Below the pieces are notes generated by a model. It was not told where the DNA came from. It worked only from the letters and a program-made list of their open reading frames with translations, and did not search any database. DNA of 64,000 nucleotides from contig NZ_CP102592.1 in assembly GCF_025666195.1 (NCBI RefSeq), positions 5,174,481 through 5,238,480 on the forward strand. Reading direction: 5' to 3'. This DNA comes from Xanthomonas sp. CFBP 8443 (GTDB lineage Bacteria; Pseudomonadota; Gammaproteobacteria; Xanthomonadales; Xanthomonadaceae). The translations under genes and the position numbers were made by a program. Below are positions 45,482-53,575 of this stretch, one piece after another; position 1 is the first letter of the stretch; every line of letters begins with the position of its first letter.

Positions 45482-45544
45482 GTGGGAGGGACTTCAGTCG
45501 CGACGCGCGGTCCCGACACGCCGTCGCACTGAAGTCCTCCCGAC
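45482..45544. repeat. Paired REP-like palindromes
   Basis: gtgggagggacttcagtcgc plus gac (45482-45504) and a degenerate inverted partner gtcgcactgaagtcctcccg plus ac (45523-45544) form a head-to-head pair like that at 20386-20451, with 18 bp between them. Confidence 0.65.
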
Positions 45545-45601
45545 ACCACCACTTCCGCTCCTTCCACTTCGCCAACCGCAGAACCCTGCGCTGAAAACGC
45601 G

Positions 45602-47236
45602 CTAGCCGCCACGCCCATCGGCAACCGGCGGTTGCGCCTGATGCAGGTCCAGCGCCAGGAAATGGTGCACCGCCGGCCGCTCGGGGCCGACGTGGTAGCG
45701 CAGCGCGCTCTGCTGCAGGTCGGCGTCGGCGTGCGACACGCGCTGGTGCTGGCGCAGGTGTTCGGCCCAGGATTCGACCAGGAACCACTCCATCACCCGC
45801 TCCGGCTCTGCGCTGTGTTCGGTGATGCCCCAGGCGTAGGCGCCGTCGCGGCGGCGCTCGCGCGACAGTTCGCGCAAGGCGTGCAGGAACGCCGGACGGT
45901 CGGCGACGCGGACGCGGTATTCGATCTGCACCATGACCGGGCCGCGGTCGTGCGCCACCGGTGCGTTGAGCAGCGGCTCGGGCCAGTGGTTGGACGGTTG
46001 CAGGTCGGCCTCGCCCTTGGGCAGGCGCAGGCGATGGAACGCCAGCGCGACCAGCAGCAGCGCGCCGGCGCCGATCAGCAGCGTCGTGGCGATGCCGAGC
46101 TGCGCGGCGATCAGGCCCCAGCCCAGGCTGCCGCCGGCCATCGCGCCGTTGAACACGGTCAGGTACACCGCCAGGCCGCGGCCACGCACCCAGTTCGGCA
46201 GCACCGCCTGGGCCACGCCGTTGAGCGTGGTCAGCGCCACGATCCAGCCGACGCCGAGCACCAGCAGCAACAGCACCGCAACCGTCTGCGACGGGGTCGT
46301 GGCCAGCGCCGCCATCACCGCCGCGGTCAGCACCGCGGCCAGCAGCACCAGGCCATCGGCATCCAGGCGCTTGCGCAGGTGCGGCAGCACGATCGCGCCG
46401 AGGATCGCGCCCACCCCGACCGCGCCGAGCAGCACGCCGTAGAAGCCGGCGCTGCCGCCGAGCATGCGCCGTGCCACCAGCGGCAACAGCGCCCACACCG
46501 AGCTGGCGAACACGAAGAACACCGCCGCGCGCAGCAGCACCACGTGCAGTTCGCGGCTGGCGCGGGCGTAGCGCAAGCCGGCGCGGAAGGCGCCGAAGAA
46601 CTGCTCGGACAGCCCGCTGTCCGCCGCCTTGGCGCGCGGCCACCACAGCAGCGCGGCGACCACGAACACGTAGCTGAGCACGTCGCTGGCATAGGCGGCG
46701 ACCGCGCCCAGGCTGGCAAGCAGCAGGCCGCCGCCGGCCGGGCCCAGCGCGCGCGCGATGTTGATGCCCAGCGAATTCAGCGCCACCGCGTTCTTCAGGT
46801 CCGCGCGCGGCACCAGTTCCGGCACGATCGCCTGCCAGGTCGGGCCCATCAGCGCGCTGCCGATGCCGCCGACGAAGGTCAGCGCGACCAGGTATTCGAC
46901 GGTGAGCGCGCCGGTCTTGGACAACAGCAGCAGGCTGGCGCTGACGCAGGCCAGCAGCACCTGCACGCAGATCAGGAAGCGGCGCCGGTCGAGGATGTCC
47001 GACAGCACCCCGGCCGGGATCGCCAGCAGGAACACAGGCAGCGTCGCCGCGGTCTGCATCAGCGCCACCGCGGCGGGGTTGTTGGACAGGTCGGTGACCA
47101 GCCAGGAACTGGCGACGTCGCGCATGAAGCTGCCGACGTTGCCGAGCACGGTGGCCGCCCACAGCACCGCGAACACGCGATGCCGCAGCGGGGCGAAGCT
47201 GCCGGTCGCCGGCACGGGCGCGGTGGACTCAGCCAT
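45602..47236 (-). CDS. MFS transporter (MFS_3 family) with C-terminal monooxygenase-like domain
   Basis: 544 residues. Twelve hydrophobic segments span residues 20-410 with the loops DVASSWLVTDLSNNPAAVALMQTAATLP and SDILDRRRFLI; the pattern is that of the MFS_3 (EntS-like) exporter family. A soluble C-terminal domain (about 435-544: VQIEYRVRVADRPAFLHALRELSRERRRDGAYAWGITEHSAEP) resembles an antibiotic-biosynthesis-monooxygenase ferredoxin-like fold, which is common in this family. The start at 47236 overlaps the DoxX stop by 8 bp; a GTG at 47242 is possible. It probably exports a small molecule handled by the neighbouring catabolic genes. Confidence 0.9.
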   Translation of the reverse strand: MAESTAPVPATGSFAPLRHRVFAVLWAATVLGNVGSFMRDVASSWLVTDLSNNPAAVALMQTAATLPVFLLAIPAGVLSDILDRRRFLICVQVLLACVSASLLLLSKTGALTVEYLVALTFVGGIGSALMGPTWQAIVPELVPRADLKNAVALNSLGINIARALGPAGGGLLLASLGAVAAYASDVLSYVFVVAALLWWPRAKAADSGLSEQFFGAFRAGLRYARASRELHVVLLRAAVFFVFASSVWALLPLVARRMLGGSAGFYGVLLGAVGVGAILGAIVLPHLRKRLDADGLVLLAAVLTAAVMAALATTPSQTVAVLLLLVLGVGWIVALTTLNGVAQAVLPNWVRGRGLAVYLTVFNGAMAGGSLGWGLIAAQLGIATTLLIGAGALLLVALAFHRLRLPKGEADLQPSNHWPEPLLNAPVAHDRGPVMVQIEYRVRVADRPAFLHALRELSRERRRDGAYAWGITEHSAEPERVMEWFLVESWAEHLRQHQRVSHADADLQQSALRYHVGPERPAVHHFLALDLHQAQPPVADGRGG

Positions 47237-47648
47237 GCGCACGCTCGCGCAGGTCGTGCCAGGCCACCAGCACGAAGCCGCCGACCAGGCCCAGGTGCTC
47301 GTAGAACGCGTTCATCGCCGCGAAGCGTTGCATGCCGCTCATCTCCCAATAGCGGTTGGCCACGCACGCAGCCACCAGGGTGAACCCGGCCAGCGCCAGC
47401 GCGCCCAGCCAACGATACGCGCCGCTGAGGATCAGCAGCGACGCGCCCAGTTCCAGCACGATCACCGCCGCCGCCAGCGGCGCGGCCGGCGCCATGCCGA
47501 AATGCACCATCTCCGCGACCGCGCCGTCGAAGGCGAAGGCCTTGACCAGCCCGCCCTGCAGATAGGCCGCGCACAGCCCCAGCAGCGCCAGCCAGCGCAG
47601 CCACGCAGGGGTCAGGCGCGTGCTCACCGCAGCGGTCGCCTCATGCAT
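47229..47648 (-). CDS. DoxX family membrane protein
   Basis: 139 residues from the ATG at 47648. Four membrane segments are visible (LRWLALLGLCAAYLQGGLVKA, APLAAAVIVLELGASLLILSG, LALAGFTLVAACVANRYW, YEHLGLVGGFVLVAWHDL). GLVKAFAF and AAVIVLELGASLLILSG are typical of DoxX/SURF4-type proteins linked to redox or quinone handling. It overlaps the MFS gene downstream, so the two are translationally linked. The exact role is unknown. Confidence 0.9.
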   Translation of the reverse strand: MHEATAAVSTRLTPAWLRWLALLGLCAAYLQGGLVKAFAFDGAVAEMVHFGMAPAAPLAAAVIVLELGASLLILSGAYRWLGALALAGFTLVAACVANRYWEMSGMQRFAAMNAFYEHLGLVGGFVLVAWHDLRERAHG

Positions 47649-47780
47649 GGCGCACGCTCCGACCGCCGCGACCAGCGCGATATAGCTCTCCTCGCGGAGT
47701 GCTGGCGACCGCGCCCGTGACGCGCACGGCACACGGCACGCTCCATGCGCCAGCCTGGATGCCGACCGCGTGTGCCGCGC

Positions 47781-49673
47781 TCATACCGCCCAGCACGCGC
47801 AACCCAGCGCGCCCCAGAAGCTCTTCAGGTCGGCGATGGGCAGCTGGCTGCTCCACGCGGTGGCGTGCTGGTGCCCATGGATGGTGCAGTCGTGGGCGCA
47901 GCCGCAACTGGCCGCGGCCTGCTGCAGCGTCGCCGCCGCCGGCGCGTCGCCCCAGGCGCCGTAGCCGCGGAAGCTGCGCGCCGGCGACCAGTCCGGCATG
48001 GCCGGCGGCGGCGGCGCTTCGTCGTGGTCGGCGAACGCGCCGCTGGCCCACACCACCTTGCCACCGACCAAGGTCAGCAAGGCGGTGGTGTCGGCGATAT
48101 CGCTTTCCGCGCAGCCGAAGAAATCGCGGTCCGGCACCACCAGGTCGGCGAACTGGCCGGCCTGGATGCGGCCCTTCTTGCCTTCCTCGTTGCTGAACCA
48201 GGTGACGTGCTCGGTCCACATGCGCAAGGCGGTTTCGCGATCGACGCAGTTGCGTTGCGGATACAGGCGCAGGCCGCCGACGGTACGTCCGGTGACCAGC
48301 CACGCCAGCGATACCCACGGGTTGTACGAGGCGACGCGGGTGGCGTCGGTGCCGGCCGAGACCTTGACCCCTTTCTCCAGCATGCGCTTGACCGGCGGCG
48401 TGGCCTGCGCCGCGCCCATGCCGTAGCGCTCGACGAAGTACTCGCCCTGGTAGGCCATGCGGTGCTGCACCGCGATGCCGCCGCCGAGCGCGGCAATGCG
48501 GTCGATGGATTTTTCGGAGATGGTTTCGGCATGGTCGAAGAACCAGTGCAGTCCCTGCAGCGGGATCTCCCGGTCCACGCGCTCGAACGCATCCAGCGCG
48601 CGGCTGATGGTCTCGTCGTAGGTCGCGTGCAGGCGCCACGGCCAGCGGTTCTGCGCCAGGATCCGCACCACGTCTTCCAGTTCGGTCTCCATCTGCGGCG
48701 GCATGTCCGGCCGCGGCTGGCGGAAGTCCTCGAAGTCGGCGGCGGAGAACACCAGCATCTCGCCGGCGCCGTTGTGGCGGAAGTAGTCGTCGCCCTGCTG
48801 GTAGCGCGAGTTGGCGGTCCAGTTGAGGAAGTCTTCCTTCTCCTGCTGCGGCTTCTGGGTGAACAGGTTGTAGGCCAGGCGGATGGTCAGCTGGCCGGCG
48901 TCGGCCAGTTCCTGGATCACCTTGTAGTCGTCCGGATAGTTCTGGAAACCGCCGCCGGCATCGATCGCGCCGGTGACGCCGAGCCGGTTCAGTTCGCGCA
49001 TGAACTGGCGGGTCGAGTTCACCTGGTATTCGTAGGGCAGCTTCGGCCCCTTGGCCAGGGTCGCGTACAGGATCGAGGCGTTCGGCTTGGCCAGCAGCAG
49101 CCCGCTCGGATTGCCCTCGGCGTCGCGCACGATCTCCCCGCCCGGCGGCGCCGGCGTGTCCTTGCCGTAGCCCACCGCGCGCAATGCGGCGCCGTTGAGC
49201 AACGCGCGGTCGTACAGGTGCAGCAGGAACACCGGCGTGTCCGGCGCCACCGCGTTGAGTTCGGCGATGGTCGGTAGCCGCTTCTCGGCGAACTGGTGTT
49301 CGGTGAAACCGCCGACCACGCGCACCCATTGCGGCGCGGGGGTGATCGCCACCTGCCGGCGCAGCATGTCCATCGCGTCGGCGAGGCTGCGCACGCCGTC
49401 CCAGCGCAGTTCCAGGTTGTAGTTGAGGCCGCCGCGGATCAGGTGCAGATGGTTGTCGATCAGGCCCGGCAGCACGCAGCGGCCGTGCAGGTCGATGCGC
49501 CGGGTGCGCGCGCCGGCCAGCGCCAGGATCTCCTCGTTGCTGCCGACCTGCAGGAAGCGTCCGTCCTTGATCGCCACCGCCTCGGCGTTGGGACGGGAGC
49601 GGTCCAGGGTGGTGAAGCGGCCGCGGTACAGGATCAGGTCCGGCGCGGCGTCGGTGGCATGCGGCTCAGCCAT
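47781..49673 (-). CDS. Amidohydrolase family protein (YtcJ-like)
   Basis: 630 residues. Metal-binding features of the amidohydrolase_3 type are GLIDNHLHLIRGG (HxH), the HATYDE segment, WFFDHAE and the Asp in SAGTDATR. The N-terminal sandwich (DLILYRGRFTTLDRSRPNAEAVAIKDGR) and C-terminal strands complete the composite domain. These enzymes hydrolyse amide or formyl groups of small molecules. The C-terminal tail is rich in Cys and His (SCGCAHDCTIHGHQHA...ALGCACWAV), a possible extra metal site. It overlaps XapX by 8 bp. Confidence 0.92.
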   Translation of the reverse strand: MAEPHATDAAPDLILYRGRFTTLDRSRPNAEAVAIKDGRFLQVGSNEEILALAGARTRRIDLHGRCVLPGLIDNHLHLIRGGLNYNLELRWDGVRSLADAMDMLRRQVAITPAPQWVRVVGGFTEHQFAEKRLPTIAELNAVAPDTPVFLLHLYDRALLNGAALRAVGYGKDTPAPPGGEIVRDAEGNPSGLLLAKPNASILYATLAKGPKLPYEYQVNSTRQFMRELNRLGVTGAIDAGGGFQNYPDDYKVIQELADAGQLTIRLAYNLFTQKPQQEKEDFLNWTANSRYQQGDDYFRHNGAGEMLVFSAADFEDFRQPRPDMPPQMETELEDVVRILAQNRWPWRLHATYDETISRALDAFERVDREIPLQGLHWFFDHAETISEKSIDRIAALGGGIAVQHRMAYQGEYFVERYGMGAAQATPPVKRMLEKGVKVSAGTDATRVASYNPWVSLAWLVTGRTVGGLRLYPQRNCVDRETALRMWTEHVTWFSNEEGKKGRIQAGQFADLVVPDRDFFGCAESDIADTTALLTLVGGKVVWASGAFADHDEAPPPPAMPDWSPARSFRGYGAWGDAPAAATLQQAAASCGCAHDCTIHGHQHATAWSSQLPIADLKSFWGALGCACWAV

Positions 49674-49947
49674 TGTCGTGGTCTCCCGGTGCCGGCTGCG
49701 CCGGCGGTTGCGTGCGCTGCGGCAGTTCGCCGAACACGTGCGGCTTGACCTGGTGGTGGAACCACGAGGTCGGGTTGGCGTCGCTGCGCAGCAGCCGCTG
49801 CACCAGCGGCGGCAGCTGCTCGCCGAGCAGGATGCCGAGCAGGCCGACCAGCGCGATCACCGGCGGCGCCGGCGAACGCACCTTGAACAGCGCATAGATC
49901 ACCCCGACCAGCAGGCCCAGGCCCAGCGATACCAGATAGGTCTTCAT
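49666..49947 (-). CDS. XapX domain protein
   Basis: 93 residues. The first 50 residues hold two hydrophobic segments of the XapX family (YLVSLGLGLLVGVIYALFKV and PPVIALVGLLGILLGEQLPP); the last 30 are His/Pro-rich and soluble. XapX proteins are small membrane proteins found beside amidohydrolases and isochorismatase-type hydrolases. It overlaps the amidohydrolase start and begins 13 bp after the hydrolase stop, making a tight operon. The function is unknown. Confidence 0.88.
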   Translation of the reverse strand: MKTYLVSLGLGLLVGVIYALFKVRSPAPPVIALVGLLGILLGEQLPPLVQRLLRSDANPTSWFHHQVKPHVFGELPQRTQPPAQPAPGDHDNG

Positions 49948-49960
49948 CGGCGCGCTCCGC

Positions 49961-50614
49961 TCAGCCTTCGTGGGCGCCGAACATGGTCCGGGCATAGGTG
50001 ATCCCCAGGCCGTAGGCGCCGCCGTATTTGCGCGCCACGTCGGTGGTGGTCGCATAGGACGCGGTGCGCGCCCAGTCGCGCTGCAGTTCCAGCAGGTATT
50101 GCAGTGCGGTCATCGGCCGCCCACCGGCCTGCACGATGCGCTCGATCGCGCGGTTGTGCGCCTCGGCCGACACGTCGCCGCAGGCATCGGCGATCACGTA
50201 CACCTCGAAGCCCTGGTCCAGCGCCGACAGCGCCGGGCCGACGATGCACACGCTGGTCCACAATCCGGCCAGCACGATCCGCGGTTTGCCGATCTCGTTG
50301 ACCCGCTGGATCACCGCCGCGTCTTCCCAGGTGTTCATCGAGGTGCGGTCGAGCAGCGCCTGGCCCGGGAACGGCGCCACCACTTCGTCGAACATCGGCC
50401 CGGAGAAGCTCTTCTCGGCGACCGTGGTCAGGATCGTCGGCACGCCGAAGCCGGCCGCGGCATTGGCCACCAGCGCGGCATTGGTGCGCAGCGCGCCGGC
50501 ATCGATCGAATGCGTGGCGAAGGCCATCTGCGACTGGAAGTCGATCATGATCAGGGTGTGGTCGCCCGGCGAGAGCAACGAGGCGCCCGGAAGGGGCAGA
50601 GCGGCGAGCGGCAT
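49961..50614 (-). CDS. Isochorismatase-family hydrolase (YcaC-like)
   Basis: 217 residues from the ATG at 50614. The fold starts LIMIDFQSQM (Asp25), and the proposed nucleophile is Cys123 in GLWTSVCIVGPAL. VYVIADACGDVSAEAHNRAIERIVQAGGRPMTALQYLLELQRDW is typical of the YcaC subgroup. Members cleave amides or similar bonds in small metabolites. It leads the hydrolase-XapX-amidohydrolase operon and has the shared upstream motif at 50667-50681. The substrate is unknown. Confidence 0.92.
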   Translation of the reverse strand: MPLAALPLPGASLLSPGDHTLIMIDFQSQMAFATHSIDAGALRTNAALVANAAAGFGVPTILTTVAEKSFSGPMFDEVVAPFPGQALLDRTSMNTWEDAAVIQRVNEIGKPRIVLAGLWTSVCIVGPALSALDQGFEVYVIADACGDVSAEAHNRAIERIVQAGGRPMTALQYLLELQRDWARTASYATTTDVARKYGGAYGLGITYARTMFGAHEG

Positions 50615-50666
50615 GGCGGGATCCTGGTGCGGGGGAAAGCACGATGCTCGCGTACGGCCGCGGCCG

Positions 50667-50681
50667 CGTCTTGGAGATTCG
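50667..50681 (-). promoter_or_regulatory. Shared upstream motif, copy 1
   Basis: cgtcttggagattcg lies 52 bp before the isochorismatase-family gene. It agrees at 14 of 15 positions with the copy at 53187-53201 before the VOC gene. No inverted repeat is evident, as is usual for AraC-type sites. A regulatory role is inferred only from recurrence. Confidence 0.4.
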
Positions 50682-50720
50682 TGTCGCACTGCGCGCCAAC
50701 TGCACGACGCGCGCCGGCGA

Positions 50721-52157
50721 CTACCAGGCCCAGCGCAGCTCGGTCCCGACATAGCTGCTGTCATGCGCGCCGGCCTGGCGCAGCGCGCCGCCGGTCTCGT
50801 AGCGCACCGCTTCCAGCGCCGCGGTGAGCTGCGGCGACAAGGCACGCTGCAGTCGCAGTTGGGTGTAGCGGCCGGTCCAGCGCCCGCCCTGGCCGGCGGT
50901 GCCGGCCACCGGCAGGTTGGGCTGCAGGTATACCGCGTCGGCGATGGTCTGCCGCCACAGCAGGCCCACCGCGACCGTCGCGGTCAGCGCCGGCGTGGCC
51001 CGCCATTGCAGCGACGGCTTCAGGTGCACCAGGTTGCTGTAGCCGGTGTAGCCGGCGAGCGCGAAGTAGTAGCCGTTCGGGAACAGCGGATTGAAGGTGT
51101 CCACGCGGCCGTCGCCGGCCCGCGTATCGCCGGAGGCGGCGTCCAGTTGCAGGCCCAGGCGCGGTTGCGTGGGCAACCGTTGCAACGTGTAGCCGGCGCG
51201 CGCGCCGAGCGCCCAGGCGCGGATCGCCTGCGGGCCGACGCTACCGCGTTGCGCCATCGTCTCCAGGTCCCAGTCCGTGCCGCCGGCGGTGCCGGCGAAG
51301 CGCAGGTCGAACACGTGGCGGCGCTCGCGGCCGCCGCCGTCCAGGTAGTGCACCTGGTCGCGTGCGTACAGCGCGTAGTAGGCGGACAGCTCGTTGTCGC
51401 CGAGCACCTTGCGCTCGGCGCGCAGCGTGCCGAAGCGCACGCGGCGGCTGGAGCTGTCGTCGAAGGCGCGCGCGTCGGCGTACTGCACCGGCTGGCTGAC
51501 GAAGCCGAGCACGCGCCAGCGCGCGGTTTCCCAATCGGCCCATACCGCGTCGAACGACTGGCGTACGTTGGGGCCGTCGCGCGAAGACACGAAGCGCTGC
51601 AGGTCGAAGGCGAAATCCTGCCGGCCCACGCGCGCCTTGAAGGTACCGGCGGCGAAGGCGCGCTGGTAGGCGACGAAGGCCAGGCGCAGGTCGAGCCGGT
51701 TCTGGTCGGCGCCCGAATGCGCGCGCTTGGCGTAGGCGCGCACGTCCTCGAGCTGCGCGAACGCCTGCCAGCGGCTGCCCAGGCGCAGATCGGCATGCAG
51801 TTGCAGGCGCTGCAGCAGGTAGGCGTCGGCGGCGCCGCCGGTGCCCAGGCCGGGCGCATCGTTGGACTCGAACCGCTCGCGCAGGTTGGCGCCCAGCGAC
51901 AGGTAGTGCTGCGGATCGTCCACGTCCAGCGGCAGGTACTTCAGCCGGTCCAGCGGCGATTGCCGCAGGGCCGGATCGGCCAGCGCCGACCAGTCTTCCT
52001 GCCAGCGATTGGTGGCCGGCAGCGGCCGCGTCGCCGGCGCGGATGCCGGCGCCGGTTGCTCCGCGGCGTCGGCCGGCGCCGCGATCGCGGCGCTGCATGC
52101 CAGCGCCAGCGACGCGGCCAGGCACGCGCGCGCGACGGCGTGCACGCGCCCGCTCAA
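50721..52157 (-). CDS. Alginate-export-family outer-membrane porin
   Basis: 478 residues from a TTG at 52157 that overlaps the VOC stop (TTGA), suggesting coupled translation; a GTG at 52145 is an alternative. A signal peptide (ARACLAASLALACSAAIAA) is followed by an alginate_exp-type beta-barrel: YLSLGANLRERFES, QAFAQLEDVRAYA, FKARVGRQDFAFDLQRFVSSRDGPNVRQSFDAVWADWE, ending in a terminal aromatic strand (VGTELRWAW). Such 18-strand barrels carry anionic solutes. It probably brings in or releases the compound handled by the neighbouring hydrolases; alginate export itself is unlikely because no alg genes are present. Confidence 0.88.
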   Translation of the reverse strand: MSGRVHAVARACLAASLALACSAAIAAPADAAEQPAPASAPATRPLPATNRWQEDWSALADPALRQSPLDRLKYLPLDVDDPQHYLSLGANLRERFESNDAPGLGTGGAADAYLLQRLQLHADLRLGSRWQAFAQLEDVRAYAKRAHSGADQNRLDLRLAFVAYQRAFAAGTFKARVGRQDFAFDLQRFVSSRDGPNVRQSFDAVWADWETARWRVLGFVSQPVQYADARAFDDSSSRRVRFGTLRAERKVLGDNELSAYYALYARDQVHYLDGGGRERRHVFDLRFAGTAGGTDWDLETMAQRGSVGPQAIRAWALGARAGYTLQRLPTQPRLGLQLDAASGDTRAGDGRVDTFNPLFPNGYYFALAGYTGYSNLVHLKPSLQWRATPALTATVAVGLLWRQTIADAVYLQPNLPVAGTAGQGGRWTGRYTQLRLQRALSPQLTAALEAVRYETGGALRQAGAHDSSYVGTELRWAW

Positions 52158-53083
52158 CGCGTCAGCGGGCTATGGATCTCGGCGACGTAGCCGCCCGGGA
52201 ATTCCACCACCGCGCTGCGCCGGTCCTGCGCGGCGAACGGCGCCACCAGCACCTGCACGCCGGCGGCCTTGGCCTTGTCCAGAGTCTGTTGCAGGTCCTC
52301 GACTTCGTAGCCGGTGGTCTCGCGCCCGTACGGATACGACAAGTGCCCGTCGCTGACCGCCACCGTGGTCTTGCCGAAATCCGACAGCAGGCGAATGCGC
52401 CGGTAGTGTTCGCCGGGGCGGCCGATCTCCTGCCCCGGCGCCTGCCGCGTGTCGTCCACGAGCTTGCCGTGGGAAAAGGCGAGGAAGCTGCGCACGAAGG
52501 CCTCGGCGCGGTCCGGCGACAGATAGACGCGGTTCTCCGGCAGCGTGCGGAACGCCGCGTACGACGGCGCGGTGGTATGCCAGTACAGCTGCGTGTTGAC
52601 CCCGCCCGGCCATTGCACCACCGCATCGCGGCCGATCGGATCGGGGAACGGCGCGACCAGCACGTCGGCACCGGCGGCGCGCGCCGCGGCGACCGCCTGG
52701 TCCATGTCGCGCACCAGCAGGCCATTGCGCTCGGCGCCGAACGGGTACGGGACCGGCGTGGTGAAACCGAACAGCGACACCGTGCCGACCGGCGTCTGCA
52801 GCAACTGCGAGGTGGTGCTGCTCGGGGTCGGCGTCACCGTCGCCACCACCTGGCGCGTGCTGGTGCCGCCGAAGGTGGCCAGGAAGCTGGCGACGAAGCG
52901 GTCCACGTCGGCCGGCGCGACATAGACGTGGGTGGTGTCGTATTGCGGGGCGACCGCGACCGGCGGCGCGGCGGCGGCATGCGCGGCTGGCGGTGCGGCC
53001 GCCGCGGCGAACACACTCGGCGATTGCGCGCTGAGCGACAGCACGCTGAGCGACAGCAGGGCGGCGGCGATTTTCAGGCGCAT
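52154..53083 (-). CDS. VOC family protein, exported (glyoxalase-like, two domains)
   Basis: 309 residues from the ATG at 53083, with a signal peptide (MRLKIAAALLSLSVLSLSA). Two similar glyoxalase-type halves follow: about 50-165 (DTTHVYVAPADVDRFVASFLATFGG ... QWPGGVNTQLYWH) and about 185-309 (NRVYLSPDRAEAFVRSFLAF ... EFPGGYVAEIH), the second ending with the Glu of a VOC metal site. VOC proteins include dioxygenases and isomerases. Export is unusual but consistent with a neighbouring porin. The TTG-started porin gene is coupled to its stop. Confidence 0.85.
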   Translation of the reverse strand: MRLKIAAALLSLSVLSLSAQSPSVFAAAAAPPAAHAAAAPPVAVAPQYDTTHVYVAPADVDRFVASFLATFGGTSTRQVVATVTPTPSSTTSQLLQTPVGTVSLFGFTTPVPYPFGAERNGLLVRDMDQAVAAARAAGADVLVAPFPDPIGRDAVVQWPGGVNTQLYWHTTAPSYAAFRTLPENRVYLSPDRAEAFVRSFLAFSHGKLVDDTRQAPGQEIGRPGEHYRRIRLLSDFGKTTVAVSDGHLSYPYGRETTGYEVEDLQQTLDKAKAAGVQVLVAPFAAQDRRSAVVEFPGGYVAEIHSPLTR

Positions 53084-53575
53084 GCGGAAACATCCTCGGC
53101 TTGCAGCGAAGACCGGCGCCGGCAACGGCGCAGGCAACCGGCACCCGATGCGCCGGCCTCCGCATGTTGCGCGGCGGCACGGTGGACGTCTTGGAAATTC
53201 GCGCGGTGTTGCGCTGCCTGCATCGAGATGGCGGCACTACCTCCGATGAAGATGTCTTACAAGGCTCGGTGCGTGCCGACGCTGCGTGGGTCACGTGCCC
53301 TGAAATGCAGGCGATGCCAGCCCCGTGCAGCTGCGTTCGCCCGAGGAGGCGACGCATGGCGCTTTGGGCTCGACCGATGTTCCGAGCATTGTGCAGCGCC
53401 TTGGGCTTCCATGCCGGCTACGGCGGCAAGCGGGCCCGCCGGTCGATGCGCAGCAGGTACAAGGTGATGGCGCCGGCGGCCGCTTCCCATCCGGGCGAGG
53501 ACTCCGGATTCATCCCGCCGCGCCGACCCCATGGCGCGCCGCGACCGCAATGTGCGGCCGCGGCGCGCAGTCGGA
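53084..53575. other. 492-bp gap, promoter region of the VOC gene and otherwise unassigned
   Basis: Carries the shared motif at 53187-53201. Short frames on both strands show no known domain. The GC-rich part from 53400 to 53575 has no evident structure. Confidence 0.5.
53187..53201 (-). promoter_or_regulatory. Shared upstream motif, copy 2
   Basis: cgtcttggaaattcg lies 103 bp before the VOC gene. It is nearly the same as the motif before the isochorismatase-family gene (50667-50681). A common regulator for both transcripts is inferred. Confidence 0.4.

Larger units (their letters stand above)
45228..45601. other. 374-bp gap carrying REP-like repeats
   Basis: No gene is supported. The stretch separates convergent genes and contains three REP-like palindromes (45364-45386, 45482-45504, 45523-45544). 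These may end transcription from both sides. Confidence 0.6.

Noticed and set aside
45602..46100. The MFS-monooxygenase-like fusion as a novel architecture
   Set aside because: A soluble C-terminal domain of this sort is common in the MFS_3 family, so it is described but not claimed as new.
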